Positions 25,180-34,405 of a DNA stretch of 64,000 nt are shown one piece after another; position 1 is the first letter of the stretch; the number at the start of each line of letters is the position of its first letter. This stretch comes from Saccharopolyspora rosea. GTDB lineage: Bacteria > Actinomycetota > Actinomycetes > Mycobacteriales > Pseudonocardiaceae. The stretch spans positions 558,001 to 622,000 of the forward strand of contig NZ_CP102826.1 of assembly GCF_025643595.1 (NCBI RefSeq), given 5' to 3'. The position numbers and the translations under genes were made by a program. Below the pieces are notes generated by a model, which saw only the letters and a program-made list of their open reading frames with translations, made no database searches and was not told the origin of the DNA.

Positions 25180-26832
25180 ATGAGCGACGCTGACGTCATC
25201 GTGGTCGGGGCCGGGCTCGCGGGTCTGGTGGCCGCCGCGGAGCTGGTCGACGCGGGTCGCCGCGTCATCGTGCTGGACCAGGAACCGGAAGCCTCCCTGG
25301 GCGGGCAGGCGCACTGGTCGTTCGGCGGCCTGTTCTTCGTCGACTCGCCCGAGCAGCGCAGGCTCGGCATCCGCGACTCCCACGAGCTGGCGTGGCAGGA
25401 CTGGCTCGGTTCGGCCGGGTTCGACCGGCCCGAGGACCACTGGCCCCGGCGGTGGGCCGAGGCGTACGTCGACTTCGCGTCCGGGGAGAAGCGGGCGTGG
25501 CTGCGGGAGCAGGGGTTGCGGTTCTTCCCGCTGGTGCAATGGGCCGAACGCGGCGGATACCTGGCCACCGGGCACGGCAACTCGGTGCCCCGGTTCCACA
25601 TCACCTGGGGAACCGGTCCCGGCGTGCTGGAGCCGTTCGTGCACCGCGTCCGCGAAGGCGAGCGGCGGGGGCTGGCCTCGCTGCGGTTCCGCCACCGCGT
25701 CAGCGAGCTGATCACCAGCGGGGGAGCGGTCACGGGCGTGCGCGGCGAGGTGCTCGCGTCGAGCGGTGCCGACCGCGGTCAACCGAGCTCCCGGGACGTC
25801 GCGGGCGAGTTCGAGCTGCACGCGCAGGCGGTGCTGGTCGCGTCCGGCGGCATCGGCGGCAACCTGGACCTCGTGCGGCGCAACTGGCCGAAGCGGTACG
25901 GGGAGCCGCCGAAGCACATGATCTCCGGAGTCCCCGACCACGTCGACGGTCGGATGCTCGAAGTCGCCGCGCGCGCCGGGGGCCACGTCGTCAACTCCGA
26001 CCGGATGTGGCACTACACCGAGGGCATCCGCAACTACGACCCGGTGTGGAGTTCGCACGGCATCCGGATCCTGCCCGGGCCGTCCTCGCTGTGGCTGGAC
26101 GCGCGGGGCCGCCGGCTGCCGTCCCCGCTGTTCCCCGGGTTCGACACGCTCGGCACCATGGCGCACATCGCCCGGACCGGTTACGACTACACGTGGTTCG
26201 TGCTCAACCGGCGGATCATCAGCCGCGAGTTCGCGCTGTCCGGCTCCGAGCAGAACCCCGATCTCACCGACCGGGACCTGCGGCGGTTGCTGCGGCGCGG
26301 TGGTGGCGGGACACCCGGGCCGGTCGCCGAGTTCGTCCGCCGCGGCCCCGACTTCGTCGTCCGGCGCAGCCTGCCCGAGCTGGTGCGCGGCATGAACGAG
26401 CTGACCGGCGAGCCGCTGCTGGACCTCGCCGACGTGGAACGCGAGGTGCTCGCCCGGGACCGCCAGATCGACTCCCGGTTCGGCAAGGACGAGCAGGTCA
26501 TCGCCATCCGGGCGGCCCGGCGGTACGCCGTCGACCGGCTCGTCCGGGTCGCCGAACCGCACCGGCTGCTCGACCCGGCCGCCGGACCGCTGATCGCCGT
26601 CCGGCTGTCGATCCTGACCCGCAAGACGCTCGGCGGGCTGGAGACCGACCTGGACGGCCGGGTGCTGCGCGAGTCCGGCGAGCCGCTGGACGGGCTCCAC
26701 GCGGCCGGTGAGGTCGCCGGGTTCGGCGGCGGCGGGGTGCACGGGTACCGGGCGCTGGAAGGGACCTTCCTCGGCGGTTGCCTGTTCTCCGGCAGGCAAG
26801 CCGGACGGGCGCTGGCCCGCGCGGTGCGTTGA
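25180..26832 (+). CDS. FAD-binding dehydrogenase, ketosteroid-dehydrogenase/fumarate-reductase type
   Basis: The 550-residue flavoprotein has the dinucleotide motif DVIVVGAGLAGLVAAAELVDAG at its N-terminus and a C-terminal FAD block GEVAGFGGGGVHGYRALEGTFLGG. The catalytic-domain region LGGQAHWSFGGLFFVDSPEQRRLGI is typical of the COG3573 branch of the KstD/fumarate-reductase superfamily. The substrate of that branch is undefined. GGAGGA precedes the ATG at 25180. It is followed 16 bp later by a YrhK-like gene on the same strand. Confidence 0.85.
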   Translation: MSDADVIVVGAGLAGLVAAAELVDAGRRVIVLDQEPEASLGGQAHWSFGGLFFVDSPEQRRLGIRDSHELAWQDWLGSAGFDRPEDHWPRRWAEAYVDFASGEKRAWLREQGLRFFPLVQWAERGGYLATGHGNSVPRFHITWGTGPGVLEPFVHRVREGERRGLASLRFRHRVSELITSGGAVTGVRGEVLASSGADRGQPSSRDVAGEFELHAQAVLVASGGIGGNLDLVRRNWPKRYGEPPKHMISGVPDHVDGRMLEVAARAGGHVVNSDRMWHYTEGIRNYDPVWSSHGIRILPGPSSLWLDARGRRLPSPLFPGFDTLGTMAHIARTGYDYTWFVLNRRIISREFALSGSEQNPDLTDRDLRRLLRRGGGGTPGPVAEFVRRGPDFVVRRSLPELVRGMNELTGEPLLDLADVEREVLARDRQIDSRFGKDEQVIAIRAARRYAVDRLVRVAEPHRLLDPAAGPLIAVRLSILTRKTLGGLETDLDGRVLRESGEPLDGLHAAGEVAGFGGGGVHGYRALEGTFLGGCLFSGRQAGRALARAVR

Positions 26833-26848
26833 TCGGCACACTCGCGGC

Positions 26849-27139
26849 ATGAGCGATCATGTCGAGTCGGCCGACTGGGTGCTGCGCATCGGGCACGAGG
26901 AACTGGTGATCCGGCAGCGCTACGAGGTGTTGAGCATCGTCAACGACTTCCTCATCGCGCTCTGGTTCATCGTCGGCAGCCTGCTGTTCTTCAGCGAGTC
27001 CACCGTCACGCTGGGCACCTGGTTGTTCCTGGTGGGCAGCTGCGAGCTGGCCGTCCGCCCGGTGATCCGGCTGGCCCGGCACGTCCACCTGCGCAAGCTG
27101 CGGGCAGCCGGGCCGCGTGGTTCGGACCAGGACTTCTGA
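26849..27139 (+). CDS. YrhK-like small membrane protein
   Basis: The 96-residue product has a soluble N-terminal segment (LRIGHEELVIRQRYEVLSIVNDF) and two membrane helices (LIALWFIVGSLLFF and LGTWLFLVGSCELAVRPV). This matches the YrhK domain, whose function is unknown. It is probably co-transcribed with the dehydrogenase upstream. It converges with the SH3-like gene, leaving only 2 bp between stops. Confidence 0.75.
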   Translation: MSDHVESADWVLRIGHEELVIRQRYEVLSIVNDFLIALWFIVGSLLFFSESTVTLGTWLFLVGSCELAVRPVIRLARHVHLRKLRAAGPRGSDQDF

Positions 27140-27141
27140 GT

Positions 27142-27492
27142 TCACAGGTAGCAGGCGCTGACGAATCCGGAAACCCCGGTCCGCCGGTCGGTGATCTCCA
27201 CCCATTCCGAATTCGCCGACCCGTTCGGGCAGGTCACCGCGGGGCCGGCCGACCGGCCCCGCACGCGGATCCGGTCGCCGGGATTCCCGGTGCCCCGCAC
27301 CGCGGCGGCGGTACCGGGTGCGGACCGAATCCGGATGCCGGGTTCGGAGAAGTCCCCTGACGCCTCGGACATGCCTCTGACCAGGCTGTTCTTCAGTTCC
27401 ATCGCGACCGTGAGGACCTGGCTGGTCAGTCCGTGGACCGGCAGCAGCACGGCGATGATTCCGGCGAGAAGCGCATTGCGAACGCTTCGCAT
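27142..27492 (-). CDS. Secreted SH3-like domain protein
   Basis: The 116-residue product starts with a Sec signal (RNALLAGIIAVLLPVHGLTSQ). The C-terminal half reads like a bacterial SH3 (SH3b) domain: GIRIRSAPGTAAAVRGTGNPGDRIRVRG through WVEITDRRTGVSGFVSACYL. SH3b domains bind cell-wall peptides. GGGGG upstream of the ATG at 27492 supports this start over an upstream in-frame one. No enzyme domain is attached. Confidence 0.7.
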   Translation of the reverse strand: MRSVRNALLAGIIAVLLPVHGLTSQVLTVAMELKNSLVRGMSEASGDFSEPGIRIRSAPGTAAAVRGTGNPGDRIRVRGRSAGPAVTCPNGSANSEWVEITDRRTGVSGFVSACYL

Positions 27493-27733
27493 TGGTATCC
27501 CCCCACTTCCCCCGGAGGTCTGCCGGAGCGTCGCCCCCTGCATTTGCTCCGGCGACCTTCGGGGCTGTTCCCGATTTTAGGGAGGGCCGCATTCTCCGGG
27601 CAGTAGCCGATCGGGTAGAGCGGAATTGTGGGGAAAGGCGGGCCGAGCGGTGACGTGGCGCCGCGAAATCGATTGCCCGGCGAACTCCGCCGGGTGAAAG
27701 CAGAACAACATCGACTCGGTGCGCGCACGAAAG

Positions 27734-27760
27734 TGCCCCGGAGGGAAGTCCTCCGGGGCA
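27734..27760 (-). terminator. Terminator of the DUF485/symporter operon
   Basis: TGCCCCGGAGG (27734-27744) and CCTCCGGGGCA (27750-27760) form a perfect 11-bp stem with a 5-nt loop, 8 bp beyond the symporter stop. On the minus strand the stem is followed by CTTTCG, a weak T-run. Confidence 0.8.
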
Positions 27761-27768
27761 CCGCCGTG

Positions 27769-29358
27769 TCAGCTGCGGGCGCTGAGGCCGGTCAGCGAAC
27801 GGACCTCCATTTCCGCCCGGCGTTCCTCCTCCTGGTCGTCCCGGCCCACGAAGGTGCCGATGGCGGCGCAGAGGAACGAGATCGGAATGGACACGATCCC
27901 CGGGTTCTTCAGCGGGAAGAACGCGAAGTCCACGTTCGGCAGGATCGAGTCCGACGCGCCGGAGACCACCGGGGAGAAGATCACCAGCAGCAGGCAGGAG
28001 CCCAGTCCGCTGTAGATGCCCCACAGCGTGCCGGTGGTGTTGAACCGCTTCCAGAACAGCGAGTACAGCAGCGTCGACAGGTTCGCCGAGGCGGCGAACG
28101 CGAACGCCAGACCCACCAGGAAGGCGATGTTCTGGCCGTTGACCAGGATGCCGCCCAGGATCGACGCGGCACCGATGACCAGCGCCGTCACGCGGGCCAC
28201 CTTCACCACCTCGTCCGGTTCGAAATCACCCCGGCGGATGACGTTGGCGTAGATGTCGTGCGCGAACGAGGCCGACGCGGTGAGCGTGAGCCCGGCGACC
28301 ACCGCGAGGATCGTCGCGAACGCGACCGCCGAGATGATGCCCAGCATGACCGTGCCGCCCACCCGGTACGCCAGCAGCGGCGCGGCGGAGTTCTCCGCGC
28401 CCGGCGCGTCCAGGATGGCTCCGGTGCCGACCAGGGCGGCGGCGCCGTAGCCGATGACCAGCGTGCACACGTAGAACGCGGCCATCGTCCAGGTCGCCCA
28501 CACCACCGACCGGCGCGCTTCGCGGGCGTCCGGCACGGTGTAGAACCGCATCAGCACGTGGGGCAGGCCGCCGACGCCGAGGACCAGCGCCAGCGCCAGG
28601 GACACGAAGTCCAGCTTGGTCGTCCCGGACTTGCCGTACTCCACGCCCGGCCGGAAGATCGCCGAGCCGTGCGGGTTGTGCGCCGCCGCGCGCTGCAACA
28701 GCTCGGTGAAGCTGAAGCCGAACTTGCCGAGCAGGAAGATCGTCATCAGCACGGCGCACAGCATCAGCATGGTCGCCTTGATGATCTGCACCCAGGTGGT
28801 GCCCTTCATGCCGCCGACCAGCACGTACAGCACCATGACCACGCCCACCACGGCGATCACCAGGGCCTGCCCGGCTCCACTGTGGACGTTGAGCAGGAGG
28901 GCGACCAGGCCACCGGCGCCGGCCATCTGCGCGATCATGTACATGAGCGTGATCGCCAGCGTCGACACCGCGGCGGCGGCGCGCACCGGGCGCTGGCGCA
29001 TCCGGAAGCTCAGCACGTCGCCCATCGTGAAGCGGCCGGTGTTGCGCATCCGCTCGGCGATCAGCAGCAGGTTCACCAGCCAGGCGACCAGGAAGCCGAT
29101 CGAGTACAGGAAGCCGTCGTAGCCGTGCACGGCGATCGCCCCGGCGATGCCGAGGAACGACGCGGCGGACAGGAAGTCGCCGGACAGCGCCACGCCGTTC
29201 TGCGCACCGCTGAACGAACTCCCGGCGACGAAGTAGTCGCTGGAGGTCCGCATGCTGCTCACCCGGTAGACCAGGTACAGGGTGAGCAGCACGAAGACCG
29301 CGAAGATGCTGGTGTTGACGATCGCGCCGTCGGAGGGCAGGACCTGTGACTCGCCCAT
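27769..29358 (-). CDS. Sodium:solute symporter, acetate/monocarboxylate type (ActP/MctC-like)
   Basis: The 529-residue product has about 13 membrane helices. DYFVAGSSFSGAQNGVALSGDFLSAASFLG (about residues 41-70) is the SSS-family sodium-binding block, and LALALVLGVGGLPHVLMRFYTVPDAREARRS is typical of ActP/MctC. Such proteins import acetate, propionate or pyruvate with sodium or protons. Its start overlaps the stop of the DUF485 gene (ATGA at 29355-29358), the same pair found with actP in other bacteria. A palindrome at 29861-29874 upstream of the operon may be its operator. Confidence 0.9.
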   Translation of the reverse strand: MGESQVLPSDGAIVNTSIFAVFVLLTLYLVYRVSSMRTSSDYFVAGSSFSGAQNGVALSGDFLSAASFLGIAGAIAVHGYDGFLYSIGFLVAWLVNLLLIAERMRNTGRFTMGDVLSFRMRQRPVRAAAAVSTLAITLMYMIAQMAGAGGLVALLLNVHSGAGQALVIAVVGVVMVLYVLVGGMKGTTWVQIIKATMLMLCAVLMTIFLLGKFGFSFTELLQRAAAHNPHGSAIFRPGVEYGKSGTTKLDFVSLALALVLGVGGLPHVLMRFYTVPDAREARRSVVWATWTMAAFYVCTLVIGYGAAALVGTGAILDAPGAENSAAPLLAYRVGGTVMLGIISAVAFATILAVVAGLTLTASASFAHDIYANVIRRGDFEPDEVVKVARVTALVIGAASILGGILVNGQNIAFLVGLAFAFAASANLSTLLYSLFWKRFNTTGTLWGIYSGLGSCLLLVIFSPVVSGASDSILPNVDFAFFPLKNPGIVSIPISFLCAAIGTFVGRDDQEEERRAEMEVRSLTGLSARS

Positions 29359-29774
29359 CAGTCCTCCCCTTCCACGTTGCGGCGGATCTCGTCCACCCGG
29401 GGGTCCACCTGGCGGCGGGCGAACCGCACGTAGAGGGCGGTCAGGCCGACCGTGGTGACGAACTGCCCGATGCCCATGACCAGGCCGACGTTGATCTCAC
29501 CCCACAGCCGGTGCGCCATGAAATCGTGCGCGTACGCGGCCAGCACCACGTAGCCGACGTACCAGATCAGGAAAAACGCGGTCGCCGGGAATACGAACCA
29601 TTTCAGGCGCCAGCGGAGGTCGCGGAATTCTTCGCTCTGCTGGATGGTGGTGAAATCGGGTCGATCCGCGGTCGTGCGGACCGCGCTCTTGTCGATTCTG
29701 CCGAAGGCCGTGCGCTCATTTGCGGCCGGGTCGCGGGGGGCACCGCGGCGCGGGGATTGCGTCGCGTGGGTCAT
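29358..29774 (-). CDS. DUF485 membrane protein, partner of the symporter
   Basis: The 138-residue product has a charged N-terminal third and two membrane helices (FVFPATAFFLIWYVGYVVLAAY and VGLVMGIGQFVTTVGLTALYV) with the DUF485 pattern (FRDLRWRLKWFVFPAT). DUF485 proteins nearly always accompany ActP-type symporters and may aid their assembly or activity. The exact role is unknown. The gene is upstream of and overlaps the symporter, so it is the first gene of the operon. Confidence 0.88.
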   Translation of the reverse strand: MTHATQSPRRGAPRDPAANERTAFGRIDKSAVRTTADRPDFTTIQQSEEFRDLRWRLKWFVFPATAFFLIWYVGYVVLAAYAHDFMAHRLWGEINVGLVMGIGQFVTTVGLTALYVRFARRQVDPRVDEIRRNVEGED

Positions 29775-29860
29775 GCATCCTTCCTGGGACTTTGCGGGGG
29801 CCGGCGGGCGGGGCTACGGCGGCGGGGAATTCTAACCAGTCCGGGCGGCAACTCAACAGT

Positions 29861-29874
29861 GTGGTGATCACCAC
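29861..29874. promoter_or_regulatory. Perfect 14-nt palindrome upstream of the symporter operon
   Basis: GTGGTGATCACCAC lies 87 bp upstream of the DUF485 start, a normal place for an operator. The GTGGT-N4-ACCAC form resembles GntR-family sites. No GntR gene is present in the window. Confidence 0.5.
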
Positions 29875-30143
29875 TCGGTCTCGGATTTCGCTCCCGTCGA
29901 CCCGCTGCCCCGATACTCTCAGGTCACGGTTCGGACACGGTGGTCAAGGCTTGGTTACTGTCTGGTATTGCCAGGTCAGCAGGCTTGCTGGTCTGGCGTG
30001 ATGATACTGACCAGGTGTTTTCCGCCGTCCCGGCCCCCGCTGCGGCGCCGCTCTAGGCTGAACGAGTGAAAAACGCATGGGCTCGATGGTCGCCATCGGA
30101 TACCCCCCGTGACGTGGCCCGATTGTCCTAGCGGAATGGGAAA

Positions 30144-30176
30144 AAGCCCCCGGTGCTTTCGCCGCGGCGGGGGCTT
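30144..30176 (-). terminator. Minus-strand intrinsic terminator without an obvious gene
   Basis: AAGCCCCCG (30144-30152) pairs with CGGGGGCTT (30168-30176), loop of 15 nt. On the minus strand the stem is followed by TTT, giving five Ts in all. No convincing gene lies upstream on that strand before the conservon start at 30497. The 722-bp region 29775-30496 contains no other supported gene. Confidence 0.6.
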
Positions 30177-30496
30177 ATAGTGCATGGGCACTGAAAGCCA
30201 GCCACGCGATCGGGAAAGGTCACGGTTCGGGTACCGGTGTCCGAAATGCCGCCGTCAGAGGTGTTCGCGGTGACGCTGAGTACCGTCGAAACCGGCGTCC
30301 CCACCGTGCAGTACGGTGAGGCGCTTCCGGTCGCCGGGTGGTGGTCCCGGCCACGGCTGGATTTCACCCCAGACAACCCAGACGACGATTGCGGGATCGC
30401 ACGCATGCGCCGTTCTCCAACGCTTTGTTCCCCAGAGAAAGCTCATACCGTGAGTGAGCAGCACGGGAGCCCGGACTCGCCGTCGGGAGGGCGCCC

Positions 30497-33346
30497 GTGA
30501 GCGCGGACGGGACGGTGCGCCGTCGGGACGCCCTGCTCCAGTGGCGCGACTGGTCCCTGACCACGAAGCTGGCCGCGGTCGTGCTGGTGCCGGTGATTTC
30601 GGCGATCACTCTCGGTATCGGGCAGGTCCGCTGGCAGGTCGACAGGGCCGACGAGTTCAACCGGATCGAGCGCGTGCTCGACGTGGTCGACCACGTCGAG
30701 CCGGTGGTCGAGCAGCTGCAGAACGAGCGCACCGGCGCCGTCCAGTACCTCACCCGCGACGGTGCACCGATCGACGGGCAGACCGCCGCCTCCGACCAGG
30801 CCGTCGGCGCGCTGCGGCAGGCGTTCGCCGACCCGGCGGCGCTCGGACCGGTGGTGCGGGACCGGTACGCCGAGCTGCAGGGCGCGCTGGGCAAGCTCGC
30901 CGGTCTCCGGCAGCAGGTCAGCAACCGGCAGCTGCAACCGGTCGACGCGGTGCACGCCTACTCCGAGCTCATCGGTGCGGTGGTCAGCGTCGACCGGGCG
31001 TTGACCACGGCCATCACCGACCCCGACCTGTCCAGCAACGCCACCGCGCTGCAGACCGTGCTCTCGACGATGGAGGAGGTGCGGCTCCAGCAGGCGCTGG
31101 TGCTCACCGGGCTCACCGACGGCGAGCTGTCGTCCAGCACGGTGACCGAGCTCTCGGCTTCGCACGCCCGGTTGCAGATGCTGATCGCCGAGGGGCGCTC
31201 CACCGTCTCGACGAAGTGGTCGCACCGGCTCGACGCGGTCGTCTCCAGCCCGGAGGTCGCGCAGCGCAACGGCCTGCTGACCAAGATCATCGAGGAGTCC
31301 ACCGACAACAAGCACGGTGGCAGCTACTCGGTGAACCGGCAGACCTGGAACCAGCTGTCCGACGCGTCGGTGGCGCAGATCAACAGCGGGCACGACGACC
31401 TCGCCAAGGAGGTGCGCGACAGCGCCTTCCGCCTGGAGGACGACGCCAGCAACAGCGCCGGGTGGGACTCGGTGCTGCTGCTGTCGGCGCTGATCGCGGC
31501 CGCCGCGATCATCATCGTGATCACCAGGCAGCTGCTGCGGTCGCTGCACCAGCTGCGGCGCAGCGCGCTGGACGCCGCCGAGTACGAACTGCCCGAGGCC
31601 GTGGACCGGATCCGCGCCGGTGCCAAGGACACCGACCTGGAACCGGTGCCGGTGGACACCTCCGACGAGATCGGGCAGGTGGCCCGCGCCTTCGACGCGG
31701 TGAACCGGCAGGCGCTGCGACTGGCCGCCGAGCAGTCCGACCTGCGGCGCGGCTACAGCGAGGTGTTCGTCAGCGTCTCCCGCCGGAGCCAGGGCCTGCT
31801 GGAACGGCAGCTGCGGCTGTTCGAGGAACTCGAACAGGACGAGGAGGACCCGGACCAGCTGTCCCGCCTGTTCCAGCTGGACCACCTGGCGACCCGGATG
31901 CGCCGCAACAACGAGAACCTCATGGTGCTGTCCGGCAGCGACCTGGCGCGGCGCTTCACCAAGCCCACCGAGCTCGCCGACGTGGTGCGCGCGGCGGTGT
32001 CGGAGATCGAGCAGTACCCGCGGGTCGTGGTGCAGCAGCTCCCGTCGGTGAAGCTGCGCGGCAACACGGCCAGCGACATGGTGCGGCTCGTCGCCGAGCT
32101 GCTGGACAACGCGGCGAACTTCTCGGCCCCGGACACGACCGTCTCCGCGTCCGGCTACCAGGCCGGCGACGGCTCGGTCGTCGTCGACGTGCTCGACCAG
32201 GGCATCGGCATGGGCCACGAGGAGCTGGCCGCGGCCAACGAGCGGCTGACGCGGGTCGACGAGAGCGACCTGGCCACCTCGCGGCGCATGGGTCTGTTCG
32301 TGGCGGGACGGCTCGCGGTGCGGCACAACATCGGCGTCGAGCTGCACGGCGGCCCGGACGTCGAGGGCGTGCGCGCCACCATCACCGTCCCGGCCGAGCA
32401 CGTCGTCTCCGGCGATCCGCGGACCGAGCAGCAACAGCCGGCCGCGGTGCAGCCGGGTCGCCGCAACGGGCACTCCCACCAGGACCTGCCCACCTCGGGC
32501 ACGCTGCCTCCCCGGTCGCCGAATCCGCCGGCCGAGGAGTCGCCGTGGCAGGAACCGTCGCCGGCGAGCCTGTTCGAACCGACCGGCGCGGACCACGCGG
32601 ACAGCCCGACGGCGCACCTGTTCGACTCGCCGCTGGACATCCCGCAGCAGCCGCGCACGGTGCCGCCGGACCTCGGGGTCGACTGGCCCGCCGCCGACCC
32701 GGTTCCCGCGGAACCGCCGCAGGACCCGGAACCGGTGGTCTCGGACTCGTCGTGGTTCCAACCGGCCGCGGAGAACTTGTACTTGCAGTCCAACGCCGAA
32801 CAACCGCGTTGGCCCGGCAGCGAACCGGAACCGGAGCCGCAACCCGCACCGGATCCGGAACCGGCCTCCGGCGCTGCGGTGAGTCAGGAGGCGCCGTTGA
32901 CCCCGTCGGGACTGCCGCGTCGCATTCCGCGCGGCCAGAACGCGCAGCAGGCCCCCGCTGAGCAACCGGGCGGGGCGACCCGCAGTCCCAGCGACATCAG
33001 CCGGAGGCTGGCCGAGTACCACAACGGTGTCCAGTTCGGACAGTCGGCCGCGGCCGAACCGTCCGAACCGGCGGTCGAACCGGAAACCGAGGCGTGGAAC
33101 TTCGCCGCGGACCAGGGTCGGCAGGCGGCGGAGGCGGCGGCGAACCCGCAGCCGTCGTCGTTCACCCCCGCCGGGTTGCCGCGTCGCACCCCGAAGGCGC
33201 ACCTCGTGCCGGGGAGCATCGCAGCCGAGAACGACGACACAGCAAGCGGTCAGTACCAGCGTGACCCGAACCAGCTCCGCGGTCGGCTGGCCGACTTCCA
33301 GAGCGGTATCCGTCGGGGCCGTCACCGCGCCACCGACGAGGACTGA
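30497..33346 (+). CDS. cvnA: Conservon sensor histidine kinase-like protein CvnA
   Basis: The 949-residue product has a membrane helix at about residues 28-50 (KLAAVVLVPVISAITLGIG), an extracytoplasmic nitrate/nitrite-sensing-type domain (ending near residue 320), a second helix (LLLSALIAAAAIIIVITRQLL) and a HAMP region. The HATPase domain follows (LVAELLDNAANFSAPDT N-box, DQGIGMG G-box). FQLDHLATRMRRN stands where a phospho-acceptor region would be. The last 300 residues are a Pro/Glu-rich tail with GLPRRIPRG/GLPRRTPKA motifs, typical of CvnA. GGAGGG precedes the GTG start. The following three genes complete the conservon; CvnA is thought to signal to the CvnB-D GTPase module at the membrane. 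Confidence 0.93.
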   Translation: MSADGTVRRRDALLQWRDWSLTTKLAAVVLVPVISAITLGIGQVRWQVDRADEFNRIERVLDVVDHVEPVVEQLQNERTGAVQYLTRDGAPIDGQTAASDQAVGALRQAFADPAALGPVVRDRYAELQGALGKLAGLRQQVSNRQLQPVDAVHAYSELIGAVVSVDRALTTAITDPDLSSNATALQTVLSTMEEVRLQQALVLTGLTDGELSSSTVTELSASHARLQMLIAEGRSTVSTKWSHRLDAVVSSPEVAQRNGLLTKIIEESTDNKHGGSYSVNRQTWNQLSDASVAQINSGHDDLAKEVRDSAFRLEDDASNSAGWDSVLLLSALIAAAAIIIVITRQLLRSLHQLRRSALDAAEYELPEAVDRIRAGAKDTDLEPVPVDTSDEIGQVARAFDAVNRQALRLAAEQSDLRRGYSEVFVSVSRRSQGLLERQLRLFEELEQDEEDPDQLSRLFQLDHLATRMRRNNENLMVLSGSDLARRFTKPTELADVVRAAVSEIEQYPRVVVQQLPSVKLRGNTASDMVRLVAELLDNAANFSAPDTTVSASGYQAGDGSVVVDVLDQGIGMGHEELAAANERLTRVDESDLATSRRMGLFVAGRLAVRHNIGVELHGGPDVEGVRATITVPAEHVVSGDPRTEQQQPAAVQPGRRNGHSHQDLPTSGTLPPRSPNPPAEESPWQEPSPASLFEPTGADHADSPTAHLFDSPLDIPQQPRTVPPDLGVDWPAADPVPAEPPQDPEPVVSDSSWFQPAAENLYLQSNAEQPRWPGSEPEPEPQPAPDPEPASGAAVSQEAPLTPSGLPRRIPRGQNAQQAPAEQPGGATRSPSDISRRLAEYHNGVQFGQSAAAEPSEPAVEPETEAWNFAADQGRQAAEAAANPQPSSFTPAGLPRRTPKAHLVPGSIAAENDDTASGQYQRDPNQLRGRLADFQSGIRRGRHRATDED

Positions 33347-33393
33347 GCACACCGAGCGAACCGTGGTCACCTCGGCAACGGACAGGAGGTTGT

Positions 33394-33834
33394 ATGACTG
33401 CCCAGGAGACGATTTCCCGCAGGTTCGGCTGGCTGATCACGGACTTCACCGAACGCGTGGCGGGAGTGGCGCACGCGATCGTGGTGTCGGCCGACGGTCT
33501 GCTGCTGACCGCGTCGGCGACGCTGCCCCGGGACCGGGCCGACCAGCTGGCGGCCGTCGCTTCGGGGCTGCTGAGCCTCACCCAGGGCTCCGCGAAGTGC
33601 TTCGAGGCCGGCCGCGTGGTCGAGACCATCGTGGAGATGGAACGCGGCACGTTGCTGCAGATGGGGATCAGCGACGGGTCGTGCCTGACCGTGCTCGCGG
33701 CCCCGCAGTGCGACATGGGCTTGATCGCCTACGAGATGACGATGCTCGTGGAGCGCGTCGGTCAGATGCTCACCCCGGAGATCCGGTCGCAGCTGCAGGG
33801 GGCCCCGAACGCGTTCACGGGCCAACTGGTGTGA
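33394..33834 (+). CDS. cvnB: Conservon roadblock/LC7 protein CvnB
   Basis: The 146-residue product has the roadblock/LC7 (MglB-like) fold: FGWLITDFTERVAGVAHAIVVSADGLLLTASATL followed by LASGLLSLTQG-type sequence (here VASGLLSLTQG). In conservons it works with the CvnD GTPase, probably as an activating or scaffolding partner. AGGAGG lies 8 nt before the ATG. It begins 47 bp after cvnA and is followed 7 bp later by cvnC. Confidence 0.95.
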   Translation: MTAQETISRRFGWLITDFTERVAGVAHAIVVSADGLLLTASATLPRDRADQLAAVASGLLSLTQGSAKCFEAGRVVETIVEMERGTLLQMGISDGSCLTVLAAPQCDMGLIAYEMTMLVERVGQMLTPEIRSQLQGAPNAFTGQLV

Positions 33835-33841
33835 GGATGCG

Positions 33842-34405
33842 ATGAGCAGAGGCTCGTTCCCCGGACAGGGGCGAAGACGGGACGATTCCGGCGACAACGG
33901 CTTCGCCGAGGTTGTCAACAGCTTCACGTTCGACAGCGGGCGGAAGCGCCGGAAGCGTCGTGCTCGGGAGGAGGTCGAGGAATCCGCGGGCGAGCAGTAC
34001 GCCGCGCCCCGGTACGACGAGAGTCCGCCGCCGGACACCGATCCGGAATCGGCCGTCGAGGAGGCGCCGGCCGCCTCCAGCATCCGGTCCTACACCTGGA
34101 CCGGCGGTCGGACCCGGTCGAACTACCAGCTGGAACTGGAAACGCTCGTCTCGACCAGCGAGGTCTACCGCCCCGGCGTGGCGGTCCGGCTGGAGCACCA
34201 GTCGATCGCGGAGCTGTGCCAGCACCCCCGGTCCGTGGCCGAGGTGGGGGCGCTGTTGTCCGTCCCGATCGGGGTGGCCCGGGTGCTGTTGGCGGACATG
34301 GCCGAGCTGGGATTGATCACCGTCCACCAGACGGTCAGCGAAAGCGGCAGCGCACCACACATGGTGTTGATGGAAAGGGTTTTGAGTGGACTCCGTCGGC
34401 TATAG
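33842..34405 (+). CDS. cvnC: Conservon DUF742 protein CvnC
   Basis: The 187-residue product has a charged, low-complexity N-terminal half. The DUF742 domain follows (RSYTWTGGRTRSNYQLELETLVS to MERVLSGLRRL), which contains a winged-helix-like segment (QSIAELCQHPRSVAEVGALLSVPIGVARVLLADMAELGLI). Its N-terminal half is longer than in many CvnC proteins. It overlaps the GTG start of cvnD by 20 bp. Role: adaptor of the conservon complex, with the exact function unknown. Confidence 0.93.
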   Translation: MSRGSFPGQGRRRDDSGDNGFAEVVNSFTFDSGRKRRKRRAREEVEESAGEQYAAPRYDESPPPDTDPESAVEEAPAASSIRSYTWTGGRTRSNYQLELETLVSTSEVYRPGVAVRLEHQSIAELCQHPRSVAEVGALLSVPIGVARVLLADMAELGLITVHQTVSESGSAPHMVLMERVLSGLRRL

